Assembly (NCBI RefSeq): GCF_000384215.1
Contig: NZ_KB913032.1
Coordinates: forward strand, 6,034,588-6,098,587
Source of the DNA: Amycolatopsis alba DSM 44262
GTDB lineage: Bacteria > Actinomycetota > Actinomycetes > Mycobacteriales > Pseudonocardiaceae
Direction: 5' to 3'
Length of the DNA stretch: 64,000 bases
Part shown: in pieces, positions 34,823-43,518 of the stretch
Numbering within the stretch: the first letter of the stretch is position 1
How the letters are laid out: each line of letters opens with the position of its first letter
The notes under the pieces: generated by a model
What the model was told of the DNA's origin: nothing
Database searches by the model: none
The model's input: only the letters and a program-made list of their open reading frames with translations
Made by a program: the position numbers and the translations under genes

Positions 34823-36178
34823 CTATTTACCGATGGTCGGTGGAACGGCCGGGTACCCGGTCTCGGGGTCGACCAGCTTGTCTCCCTTTTCGGTGAACAG
34901 CGCGTCGTCGTCTTGGACGTACTTGCGTTGCCGCTCGCGGTCTTCCTCGCTTTTACCTCGTGCTCCACCGGGCGGCATCATGCCGGGAGTGCTACCGGGG
35001 CGGCCGCCGGCGCGCGAGGATCCTGCACCACTGACAGGGCCGGGCTCTCCAGGAACGCCGCGCATCCCCGTTTGCCGCCCCGCGCCCGGAGCACCACCGG
35101 TTCCACTGCCGGAACCGCCTCCGCCCGGAGTCCTTCCGCCTGCGCCTGGTCCGCTGCCAGGGACCGCGCCGGGGTTCCAGCCGCCCTCGAAGTACGGGTT
35201 TGCCGCGCGCGTCTCGGGTCCGGAGGGCACACCCAAGGAAGGAACGCCGGGGCCGGGGCTGACCGGGCCGGGGCTGGTCGCGGGTGGTGTCCATCCGGAG
35301 GTGGTTGTTTCCTCGTGAGCTGCCGGGTGCGGCACAGGGGCAGGAGTTGCGGTGTGCTCGCCTGGTCCCGCGTTCGTGGAAAACCCCGGCGTTACTGGCG
35401 CAGGTCCCGACGACGGCGCAGGTCTCGACGACGGTGGGGTCGCTGTTCCCGGTCCGGTATCGCGGTCGGAGCGGTCAGCACCGAATCCCTTGACCGGGCC
35501 GCGTTTCGCGTCCGGGGTGCCGGGGCCGGGAATGAGCGTGACCTCTCCGGCGTCAAACTCTCCGAGCGTGCCGTAGTCGCCGGTTAACAGCTTCGCTTGT
35601 GTGCGGGTGCTGGTGGCATAGGAGTTATAAGCTTCCGCGTTCTGCTTGGAGGTCTGGTTGTAGTCGCCAATCGACTTTTCCGTGTCGGTGTCCCACGGCA
35701 GAGCCGCATCCAGGAAGCTCTTCTCCGGTGGTTTGTCCGGCAGTGGCACCATTTTCTTCTGTGTGCTGTCAAAATGGCTCGCCACGTTGGTCACGTTGCC
35801 GCTGTTGTCGGCGAGCGTGTCACTGGTGACATTGAGCACGGAACTGAGTTTCTTCATCCGGGCCTGCGCGGCGTCCGAAGCGTGACCGGTCCAGGCGGAT
35901 TCGAACTTTCCCGCGAACGCGAGCACTTCCGACGACAGCGCGCGGTGATCCTCAGCCAAGTCCGACGCGGTACGCGCGCCGATGTGCCACAGCTTGCTTG
36001 ACCCGGCGAGCATCGCCTTCACTGCTTCGTCAATGGAGGTTGCCCGCCCTAGCCGGCCACCGTCGCCGAACAGGCCGCCGGCCCATTCGGCGGCGGCATG
36101 AAGACCGGCCTTCACACCGCCCTCGACCGTGTGCGCGGCTTTGGTGACCAGGTTCCGCGCGTCGTCCCACAGGCTCAC
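34823..36178 (-). CDS. PPE-like ESX substrate with a long Pro/Gly tail
   Basis: A 451-residue protein. The first about 200 residues are helical (LWHIGARTASDLAEDHRALSSEV onward) in the style of PPE/WXG100-type ESX substrates. They are followed by a low-complexity Pro/Gly/Ser/Thr region of about 180 residues and an acidic, charged C-terminus (KSEEDRERQRKYVQDDDALF). Such proteins are common ESX partners in Pseudonocardiales. The stop of the upstream lipoprotein gene is four bases before its start, so it is in the operon. Confidence 0.75.
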   Translation of the reverse strand: MSLWDDARNLVTKAAHTVEGGVKAGLHAAAEWAGGLFGDGGRLGRATSIDEAVKAMLAGSSKLWHIGARTASDLAEDHRALSSEVLAFAGKFESAWTGHASDAAQARMKKLSSVLNVTSDTLADNSGNVTNVASHFDSTQKKMVPLPDKPPEKSFLDAALPWDTDTEKSIGDYNQTSKQNAEAYNSYATSTRTQAKLLTGDYGTLGEFDAGEVTLIPGPGTPDAKRGPVKGFGADRSDRDTGPGTATPPSSRPAPSSGPAPVTPGFSTNAGPGEHTATPAPVPHPAAHEETTTSGWTPPATSPGPVSPGPGVPSLGVPSGPETRAANPYFEGGWNPGAVPGSGPGAGGRTPGGGGSGSGTGGAPGAGRQTGMRGVPGEPGPVSGAGSSRAGGRPGSTPGMMPPGGARGKSEEDRERQRKYVQDDDALFTEKGDKLVDPETGYPAVPPTIGK

Positions 36179-36182
36179 CGTG

Positions 36183-36818
36183 TCACGCTCCCGCCCGCTG
36201 TTTCAACGTGGACACCACGAGTCCGGCCATTTGCGCGGTCACCTCGCAGGAATCAGCCTTACCGCGCTTGCCGTCACCGAGAAAGCCGCCGACATCGACC
36301 GAGAGATCGTCGGCTATGCCGATCGTGACAGTGCAGTCTTGGTCTTTGTTGTTCGAGTACGCGACAGCGGGGAATCCTTGAATATCGGCCAATGGGCGCC
36401 AAATCGGATTCTTGGGCTGACTGTTTTTGTAGACGCCGCTAAGACCGTCGTGAGTTTTCGTTACGTAGGTCACGAGAATTTGACCAAGAGTGGCCGAGTT
36501 GGCCCATGTGCAGCCGTTGCCCACTGTCTCGACCAGGTTGTTGGGCTTGCCTGGAACCTCGACCCCGATGGCTTGCTTTACTTGTCCGGGGGTGAGCGCG
36601 GTTGAGCAAGGGTCGCCCGACAACACGGAAGCGGGCAGAGGATTAGTTACCTTTGGGGCGCCGGCGTATGGCAACGACGTGTTGGGACTATTGGAAGATG
36701 CAGGCGCACTTGAGGGGGTTTGGCTGACTGTATCTGTCGGGTCGCCCGTAGCGCACGCCCCGAGCAGCACGGCGATACCAGCCGCCAGCGCACTGCATTT
36801 CGCCGCCTTGGTCATCAT
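36183..36818 (-). CDS. DUF3558-family lipoprotein
   Basis: A 211-residue lipoprotein. The signal peptide ends in lipobox LLGACAT, then a Ser/Thr/Pro-rich linker, then a DUF3558 domain that starts SGDPCSTALTPGQV and contains GCTWAN, DCTVTIGIADD and SCEVTAQMAG. Such domains occur often beside ESX genes and in the outer part of receptor kinases like those at 29742. Its ATG overlaps the stop of the preceding gene by four bases. Confidence 0.85.
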   Translation of the reverse strand: MMTKAAKCSALAAGIAVLLGACATGDPTDTVSQTPSSAPASSNSPNTSLPYAGAPKVTNPLPASVLSGDPCSTALTPGQVKQAIGVEVPGKPNNLVETVGNGCTWANSATLGQILVTYVTKTHDGLSGVYKNSQPKNPIWRPLADIQGFPAVAYSNNKDQDCTVTIGIADDLSVDVGGFLGDGKRGKADSCEVTAQMAGLVVSTLKQRAGA

Positions 36819-37327
36819 CCGGCCATGCCCCCTTGGGTCTCGGTATCCGCGCCCACGCGGTTGATCGCAGTCTTGTTATCGGCATCGGTTTCGGTGGTCA
36901 TCCCCAGCGCCTTGCGAAGTTTCTTGCGCAAGGTTTCAAGGTATCGAATCTCATCGTCGATCTGTTGAACCGCTTTGTCGAACGCTGCCGCGCTGGTCCA
37001 CGGGGTCAGGGCATCCAAAGAGCCCCCGGTCAGTTTCCCGTTGTATTCGACGCTCACGACATCCTGCGCAGGCGGTTCGAGGCGTTGTAAAGTTTTCGCC
37101 GACAATTTCATCTGGCCCAGTCGAATCAGGAACCCGTTCACGTCTTCGAGTGCCGCGTGGGCCTGGTCGGAGCTGAGTGTGAAACCTTGACCGACTGTCG
37201 AGGTCGTGTCGTTAGCAGCCAACTCGGCGCGATGCCCCAGTTTCGATACCGTCTCGTAGTACCCCGCAGCCCCGGCGGCGAACAGTTCTTTCGCCAGCTC
37301 GGACGCTCTATCCCCACCCTCGCTCAT
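36815..37327 (-). CDS. Small helical protein heading the ESX module
   Basis: A 170-residue cytosolic-looking protein with no signal peptide. It opens MSEGGDRASELAKELFAAGA and has two helical regions separated by a short segment containing PPAQDVVSVEYNG. The second region is charged (DDEIRYLETLRKKLRKALG). It has the size and amphipathic pattern of ESX-linked WXG100/LXG-type proteins but lacks a clear WXG motif, so the name is left open. It is the first gene of the module. Confidence 0.55.
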   Translation of the reverse strand: MSEGGDRASELAKELFAAGAAGYYETVSKLGHRAELAANDTTSTVGQGFTLSSDQAHAALEDVNGFLIRLGQMKLSAKTLQRLEPPAQDVVSVEYNGKLTGGSLDALTPWTSAAAFDKAVQQIDDEIRYLETLRKKLRKALGMTTETDADNKTAINRVGADTETQGGMAG

Positions 37328-37819
37328 GCCCCTCTTGACCCCTCGTCAATGTGCGTGATCGGTGCGACCTATCGCGCTTGATCGGTTAGACCGATCGGCG
37401 GCGCATGTCATCGTAGTCGATCGGGCACAGTCTGTGGACTGCCTCCGGTGAACCCGCAGGTAACAACCCACTTTCCGGTGATCCTCACCCAGGCCGCGAA
37501 ACGCTGAGCAGCGCAGCCGATCGAGCGACCGATAATCGAACGGCAAATAGCCCGAGCAAGCGAGCCGAGGTTCGTGGGGGGGGGGTGCTGTACCTGATGC
37601 TGACCCGGCTACTGGACGCGAAGTGGCTCACCGACGGACGGGTCGATGGCTTAGCTGCTCGGAGCCCTCGCCTCATGACAAACTTTCTTGCTGGTGATAG
37701 CCGTCTTCGGCTTCGCGCTTGGGTTCACTCAGCGATCGATCGCTTGAATTCAGGAACCGTGAATCAATGGATGCGCGGCGCACAGAGACTTCGACTCTGA
37801 AAATCGCTGAAGTTTATCG
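37328..37819. other. Gene-poor junction between the ESX module and the lipid cluster
   Basis: About 490 bases without a supported gene. It contains the ESX module promoter region at its left edge, a run of ten G residues at 37576-37585, and short frames that look random. The base composition is lower in GC than in the lipid cluster. No insertion sequence or direct repeats flanking the module were seen. Confidence 0.5.
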
Positions 37820-39328
37820 CTACTTCGCCGGTCTCATATGAGAGCTGACAGCGGCGCCACTCACGAGACCTGCCACCACGAACAGTCCACAAGCGACCGC
37901 AGCGGACACCTGCAACCCGATAGTGCAAGCAACTCGGGCGGCGTCGAGCAACTCGCCGCCAACCTGTGAGGCGAGGCCGGACACGGCCGCCTCCGTTTGA
38001 GCAGGTCCCGACAAGGCGAGCTGTCGTGCCGCGTCGGGCACCCCGGCCGGGACGGCCAGATGTCCCGCGTACACCACGGCCGCCAGGGAACCGAACACCG
38101 TCGTCCCGAAACCGGCGCCCAGTTCGTAGCCCGTCTTCTCGACCGCCGCGGCGCCGCCCGCCTGGTCCGCCGAGGTCGCCGAAAGCAGGGTGTCGGTGCT
38201 CGACGTGAGCGCGAGCGCCATCCCCAGCCCCAGTCCGGTCAGCCCGGCACCGAGGAGCACCGGTGACGTCAGCGCGGCCGACCCCGAGGCCGGGACCAGC
38301 AGCGACACCGCCGCCACCGCGAACCCGGCCGTGCGGACCCGCGCGTTGCCGAACCGTCCCAGCAGCGTAGGGGTCACCACGCTCCCGACGGCCGACGCGC
38401 CCAGCACCAGGAGCAGCCGGCTTGCCGCCGCCGTCGGCGAGAGACCGAGCACCACTTGCAGATACTGGGCGAACAGCAGTCCGAGACCGACCAGTGTGCT
38501 CATCACCAGCAGGACCCCGCCCACGGCCGCCCGCACGCCCGGCACCCGGAACAGGGTGAGATCCAGCAGTGGTGGATCGGTCCGGCGCTGGCGGCGCACG
38601 AACAGTCCGATGAGGACACAGCCGGTCACGCCCGAAGCGACGGCCGGCAGCCAGGACCCCGGATGTCCGATGGCGAAAGCGATTCCGAGGACACCGCCCG
38701 CGGCGAGGGCGGCGCTGCGCGCGTCCCACGGCCGCTGTCCCGGTGGATTCCGGGGGAGCCAGCGCAGTGCCAGGACCACGGCGGCCAGGATCACCGGAGG
38801 GTTCAGCAGGAACGTCGCCCGCCAGCCCCACGTCTCCACGAGCACGCCGCCGAGGATCGGCCCGAACACCGAGCCGGTCCCCGCGATCCCGCTGCACACC
38901 GCGATCGCCGTGCGGCGGTGCCGCTGCTCCGGGAAGAGTTCGCGGAGCAGCGACATCGTGACCGGCATGATCATCGCGCCGCCGCAGCCGAGCAGCGCGC
39001 GAAAAGCCAGCAACGCCGGGACGTTCGGCGCGAAAGCGCATCCGAGCGACGCGATCCCGAACACGACGTACCCGGCGACCAGTACGCGTCGCCGTCCGTA
39101 CCGGTCGCCGAGGGTGCCGAACGGCAGCAGCAGCGGCGCGGCGGTCAGCGGGTAGATCGCCACGATCCACACCTGCGCCGCCGCACCGGGACGCAACTGC
39201 CGGACGAGGTCGGGCAACGCGACATGCAGTACCGTCGCGTCGACCGCCACGAGGAAGAGCCCGGCGCCGAGCACCGCCAGGAGCGGCCAGGCGCGGTCGG
39301 CCGCTCGCTCGGTCCGGGCCGTGGTCAC
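37820..39328 (-). CDS. MFS exporter, DHA2 (14-helix) type
   Basis: A 502-residue membrane protein. It carries the MFS motif GTLGDRYGRRRVLVAG between helices 2 and 3, motif C-like GIAGTGSVFGPILGG, and about 14 hydrophobic helices, which fits the DHA2 drug/lipid exporter family. The GTG at 39328 overlaps the PKS stop (GTGA), so it is coupled to the polyketide synthase. The open frame continues far upstream but only as the shadow of the PKS gene. The likely role is export of the product of the PKS pathway; this is inference from coupling. Confidence 0.88.
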   Translation of the reverse strand: MTTARTERAADRAWPLLAVLGAGLFLVAVDATVLHVALPDLVRQLRPGAAAQVWIVAIYPLTAAPLLLPFGTLGDRYGRRRVLVAGYVVFGIASLGCAFAPNVPALLAFRALLGCGGAMIMPVTMSLLRELFPEQRHRRTAIAVCSGIAGTGSVFGPILGGVLVETWGWRATFLLNPPVILAAVVLALRWLPRNPPGQRPWDARSAALAAGGVLGIAFAIGHPGSWLPAVASGVTGCVLIGLFVRRQRRTDPPLLDLTLFRVPGVRAAVGGVLLVMSTLVGLGLLFAQYLQVVLGLSPTAAASRLLLVLGASAVGSVVTPTLLGRFGNARVRTAGFAVAAVSLLVPASGSAALTSPVLLGAGLTGLGLGMALALTSSTDTLLSATSADQAGGAAAVEKTGYELGAGFGTTVFGSLAAVVYAGHLAVPAGVPDAARQLALSGPAQTEAAVSGLASQVGGELLDAARVACTIGLQVSAAVACGLFVVAGLVSGAAVSSHMRPAK

Positions 39329-42300
39329 AGGAGTCCCGCCAGATGTCGCGCCACGACATCGACGTGCGGCGGGTCGACCACCGACAGGTGATGCGCCTCG
39401 ACCGGCACGATCTCCAGCTCCGGGCACAGCTCGGCCCAGCCCGCCGCGAGATCCGTGCGCGAGTACCGCGGTTCCATCGCCAGTCCGGCCGCGTACTGCT
39501 CGACGGCCCGATAGAGCACGACCCGGCCGTCGTAGCGACGGGGCGTCGCGCGTTCGGCCGCCAGGGTGTCCAAAAAGGACTGACGCTGGTGCCGGAGCAC
39601 GCCGGGGCTGAGCAGACCGGCTTCGGCGACCCGTCGCATGGTCAGCTCGATCTGCTCCTCCTCGGGCAGCGGAGCCAGTTCCTCGTGGCCGAGCCGGACT
39701 TCGCGGCCATAGGTTCCCTCGACATAGCCGGTGAACCGCAGGAACCGCCGGGCGGACGACGCGCGCGGATCGAGGTCCGGTTCCGGGAGCGGGAGCATGG
39801 TGTCGATCAGCGCGACGAACTCGACCTCTTCGCCCTCTTCGGCGAGCCGTGCGGCGACGCCGTAGGCCAGCGCCCCGCCGAACGACCAGCCCGCCAGCCG
39901 GTACGGCCGGTCGCGGCGTTGTGCCCGCACCAACGGCAACAGCTGCTCGACCCGCTCCTCGATGCCGGCGCCGGGAACCCGCTCGAACCCGACACACGGC
40001 ACCGAGGTGGGCAGCCGGTCCAGCAGCGGCCGGTACACGGTGCACGTGCTGCCGCCGGGGTGGAACAGCAGCAGCGGCGCGACTCCCACTGAGCCAGGAG
40101 CGAGGATGTGGACCGGACCGCGTTCCTCCCTCGTGTCGAGGACGGCGCGGGCGACGTCGGCGATTGCCGCGAGCGAGTCGTGCCGGCGGAGTTCGGCGGC
40201 GTCGACAGGCGTGTCGAGTTCGGTGCCGAGGCCTTCGGCGAGCAGTTCGGCCAGCCGGTCCGGCGTGTCGGTCTCGGTCAGCCGGACGTGGGTGCCGCTC
40301 GCGTCGGCGCCGGTGTGCTCCTGCCACAGCCGCAGCACCAGGCGGTCGGCCGCGTCCCAGGCACGGCCACGGGCCGGACGCGGCTCCTCGTCGTCGCGAG
40401 GTGCGAGATCCCGGCTGAGGTCGGCGAGGGTCGCGCCCCGGAGCACGCTGACGGTGTCGGGTTCGGTGCCGAATTCCCGCCGGACGGCGTCGCGGATCCG
40501 GTTCGCCATCAGGGAATCCAGCCCGAGTTCGACGAGCGGGACGTCGGCGTCGATCCGATCGGGGCGCAGCCCCATGACGGCGGCGACGATCTCGGTCAGC
40601 CGGTCGCCGCCGCTCCGCACCGGTTCGGGTTCCGGCGTCCGTGCCGCGAACGACGGTGGCTCCTCGGCGGCGGTGTACCAGTGCCGTTCGTGCCGCCACG
40701 GCATCGGCGGGACGTCGACCAGCCGGGCGCCGTCGTCCGGATCGGCGGTGGTGATCCGGGTACCCGCGCAGTAGAGCCCGGCCGCGGCGGCGCCCAGCGA
40801 GCGGGCCTCGTCCTGACCCCGGCGCAGCGTCCCGGTGACGACGGCGTCGTGGATCCCTTCGGCGTCGAGCGTCCGCGACACCGAACCCCGCAGGATCGGA
40901 TGCGGCGACACCTCCAGGAAGACCCGGTGCCCGTCCGCGGCGGCGGCCGCCACGGCCTGCCGGAACCGCACCGGACGGCGCAGATGTGCGGCCCAGTACC
41001 CGGCGTCGAAATCCGGCAGCTCTCGCGGATCGGCCAGAACCGTGTCGTACCAAGGCACCGTCGGACGGCCACCGCCCAGTTCGGCGAGCGCCTCCCGGAG
41101 CTCGGGCAGGACGGGGTCGACACGGGCGGAGTGCCCGGCGACCTCGACCGGCAGCCGCCGCGCGGTCAGCCCGGCGGCCTCGAGTTCCGCGACGAGCAGA
41201 TCGAGCACGGTCGCGTCCCCGGCCACGGTCAGCTGACCCGGCGCGGATTCGACGGCGAGTTCGATGTCCGGGTACAGCTCCAGTTCCTCCGGCGCCAGTT
41301 CCACCGCCGCCATCGCCCCGCCCGGTCCGATGGTGCCCAGGAGCCGGGCACGGGTAGCCACCAGGTGGACGGCCTCGTCGGGGGTGAGCACGCCGCTCAC
41401 CACGGCGGCCGCCGCGGAGCCGAGGGAGTGCCCGACGACGGCCGCGGGCCGCACCCCGAGCGCCTCCCACTGGGCGGCCAGCGCGATCTGCGTCCCGAAG
41501 ATGGCGGTCTGGGTTTCGGGCAGGGACAACGAGTTCCCGGTGGTGAGCAAGGCGCGCAGCGAGCGGCCCGTGTGCTCGGTGAACAGGTCATGGAGCTTGT
41601 CGACCTGGGCGGCGAAGGCGGGCTCGGCGGCCAGCAGCCCGCGGCCCATCCCCGGCCACTGAGAGCCGTGGCCGGAGAACACGAACACCGGGCCGTCGGT
41701 GCTCAGCGCGGTCCCGGCGGCCGCGCCCGCGGGCAGCGGATCGGCGCCGGCGCCGACAGCGCGCAGCAGGACCGCCAGTTCGGCGGTGTCCCCGGCGACG
41801 ACGGCGGCGCGGTGCGGTCCGCCGTTGTCACGGCGGGACAGCGTGTGGGTGACGTCGGCGAGGGAAAGCGACGGCGTGGCTTCCAGCCAGTTCGCCAGCT
41901 GCGTCGCGCGTTCGGTGAGACGGTCGCGGGTGCGGGCGGAGAGCAGCCCGATCCGGACGTCTGTGTGGTCCCCGGCCGGTTCCAGCGCCGGGGCCTGTTC
42001 GAGGACGACGTGCGCGTTGGTCCCGCCGAATCCGAACGCCGACACCCCCGCCGTGGCACGGCCGGACCGCCGCGGCCACGGCGTCGGTTCGGTGACCACC
42101 TTCAGGCGCAGGTCGCCGAACGGGATGTGCGGATTGGGCGCGGAGAAGTGCAGCTGGGGCGGCAGTTCGTCGCGGGACAGCGCGAGCACGACCTTGATCA
42201 GCCCGGCGATCCCCGCGGCCGCCTCCGCGTGCGCGATGTTCGTCTTCACCGAACCGATCAGCAGCGGTGCGTCGGCCGGGCGGTCCTTGCCGAGAACCGC

Positions 42301-43518
42301 GCCGAGCGAGCGAGCCTCGATCGGGTCGCCCAGCAGGGTGCCGGTGCCGTGCGCCTCGACGTAGTCCACAGTGGACGGGTCGAGCCGGGCGCCGTGGTAC
42401 GCCGTGCGCAGCATGTCCTGCTGGGCGATGGGGTTCGGCGCCGCCATACCCTGTGACCGGCCGTCGGAGTTGACCGCGGTGGAACGGATCACCGCCAGCA
42501 CCCGGTCGCCGTCGTATTCGGCGTCTGTCAGCCGTTTGAGCACGACGACGCCGCAGCCTTCGGCACGCGCGATGCCGTCGGCGTCCGCGGCGAACGTCTT
42601 GCACCGGCCGTCGCCGGCGAGCAGCCCGGCCGCGGCGAACGCGGCCGTCGGTCCCGGTAGCAGCATGAGGTTCACACCTCCGGCCAGGGCAAGATCCGCC
42701 TCGCCGTCGCGCAGCGCGCGGACAGCGTGGTGCACCGCGACCAGCGAAGACGAGCAGGCGGTGTCCACCGCCATGCTCGGCCCGCGCAGGTCGTAGACGT
42801 AGGACAGCCGATTGGCGGAGATACTCCCGGCCGCGCCGGTGGCCGTCCAGAGGTCGACGCCGCCGCCCGACATCGTGAGATGCCCGTAGTCGTGGGTGGA
42901 GATCCCGGTGAACACGCCGGTCCGGCTGCCGCGCAGGGACGCCGGGGCGATCCCGGCGTGTTCCAGTGCAGCCCAGGCGACCTCCAGCAGCATCCGCTGT
43001 TGCGGGTCCATTGTGGACGCTTCACGCGGGGTGATGCCGAAGTGTTCGGCGTCGAATCCGGCGACGTCGTCGAGGAAGCCGCCGACGATCGGTGCCGCGT
43101 CGGCGTTCCAGCGGCCCGGCGGCGCGGTGCGGACGGCGTCCCGCCCGCTGCGCAGCAGGTCCCAGAACTCGTCGAGGCCGTTCGCTCCCGGCCAGCGGCA
43201 GCCGAGGCCGATCACGGCGATCGGATCGGTCCGGCGACGGTCAGTGCCCGCCTGCTCCGGTTCCGGTTCGGCGCTGCCGGTGAGACTGCGGGCGAGGTGG
43301 TCGATGGTCGGGCTTTCCCACAACAGGGTGGCGGGAAGCGGGGTGCCGAGCAGGTCTTCGAGGTCGGCGGCGATACCGACGGCCTGGCGGGAGGACAGGC
43401 CGTAGTCGCTGAGCGGGCGGTCGGCTTCGAGCCGGGCCGCGTCGACGCCGGTGTGCTCGGCGACGGTGTCGAGCAGCCAGCGGCGCAGCGCGGGGGTGTC
43501 GAACGACGGGTTTCTCAT
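39325..43518 (-). CDS. Pks13-like condensing polyketide synthase (ACP-KS-AT-ACP-TE)
   Basis: A 1397-residue enzyme. N-terminal ACP: DYGLSSRQAV (Ser43). KS, about 96-520: DTACSSSL (Cys255), VEAHGTGT (His390), NIAHAEAAAG (His430). AT, about 610-900: GHSLG (Ser698). Second ACP: LGLDSLM (Ser1002). TE, about 1140-1397: GWSFGG (Ser1212), Asp1239 and a C-terminal HH (1376-1377). There is no KR, DH or ER, so it should make one Claisen condensation and release a 3-keto product. This is the domain order of mycobacterial Pks13, which joins two fatty chains; Pks13 is longer, about 1730 residues. The first ACP would be loaded by the FAAL encoded just upstream. The AT has VAGHS where methylmalonyl ATs have YASHS. 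Confidence 0.9.
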   Translation of the reverse strand: MRNPSFDTPALRRWLLDTVAEHTGVDAARLEADRPLSDYGLSSRQAVGIAADLEDLLGTPLPATLLWESPTIDHLARSLTGSAEPEPEQAGTDRRRTDPIAVIGLGCRWPGANGLDEFWDLLRSGRDAVRTAPPGRWNADAAPIVGGFLDDVAGFDAEHFGITPREASTMDPQQRMLLEVAWAALEHAGIAPASLRGSRTGVFTGISTHDYGHLTMSGGGVDLWTATGAAGSISANRLSYVYDLRGPSMAVDTACSSSLVAVHHAVRALRDGEADLALAGGVNLMLLPGPTAAFAAAGLLAGDGRCKTFAADADGIARAEGCGVVVLKRLTDAEYDGDRVLAVIRSTAVNSDGRSQGMAAPNPIAQQDMLRTAYHGARLDPSTVDYVEAHGTGTLLGDPIEARSLGAVLGKDRPADAPLLIGSVKTNIAHAEAAAGIAGLIKVVLALSRDELPPQLHFSAPNPHIPFGDLRLKVVTEPTPWPRRSGRATAGVSAFGFGGTNAHVVLEQAPALEPAGDHTDVRIGLLSARTRDRLTERATQLANWLEATPSLSLADVTHTLSRRDNGGPHRAAVVAGDTAELAVLLRAVGAGADPLPAGAAAGTALSTDGPVFVFSGHGSQWPGMGRGLLAAEPAFAAQVDKLHDLFTEHTGRSLRALLTTGNSLSLPETQTAIFGTQIALAAQWEALGVRPAAVVGHSLGSAAAAVVSGVLTPDEAVHLVATRARLLGTIGPGGAMAAVELAPEELELYPDIELAVESAPGQLTVAGDATVLDLLVAELEAAGLTARRLPVEVAGHSARVDPVLPELREALAELGGGRPTVPWYDTVLADPRELPDFDAGYWAAHLRRPVRFRQAVAAAAADGHRVFLEVSPHPILRGSVSRTLDAEGIHDAVVTGTLRRGQDEARSLGAAAAGLYCAGTRITTADPDDGARLVDVPPMPWRHERHWYTAAEEPPSFAARTPEPEPVRSGGDRLTEIVAAVMGLRPDRIDADVPLVELGLDSLMANRIRDAVRREFGTEPDTVSVLRGATLADLSRDLAPRDDEEPRPARGRAWDAADRLVLRLWQEHTGADASGTHVRLTETDTPDRLAELLAEGLGTELDTPVDAAELRRHDSLAAIADVARAVLDTREERGPVHILAPGSVGVAPLLLFHPGGSTCTVYRPLLDRLPTSVPCVGFERVPGAGIEERVEQLLPLVRAQRRDRPYRLAGWSFGGALAYGVAARLAEEGEEVEFVALIDTMLPLPEPDLDPRASSARRFLRFTGYVEGTYGREVRLGHEELAPLPEEEQIELTMRRVAEAGLLSPGVLRHQRQSFLDTLAAERATPRRYDGRVVLYRAVEQYAAGLAMEPRYSRTDLAAGWAELCPELEIVPVEAHHLSVVDPPHVDVVARHLAGLL

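Noticed and set aside
33672..37819. Genomic island integrated at tRNA-Val
   Set aside because: No integrase gene and no second copy of the tRNA 3' end was found at the far boundary, so integration is not supported.
37820..41470. A fused MFS-plus-upstream-domain protein in one long frame
   Set aside because: The upstream part is antisense-type composition over the PKS coding region; the MFS begins naturally at the GTG overlapping the PKS stop.
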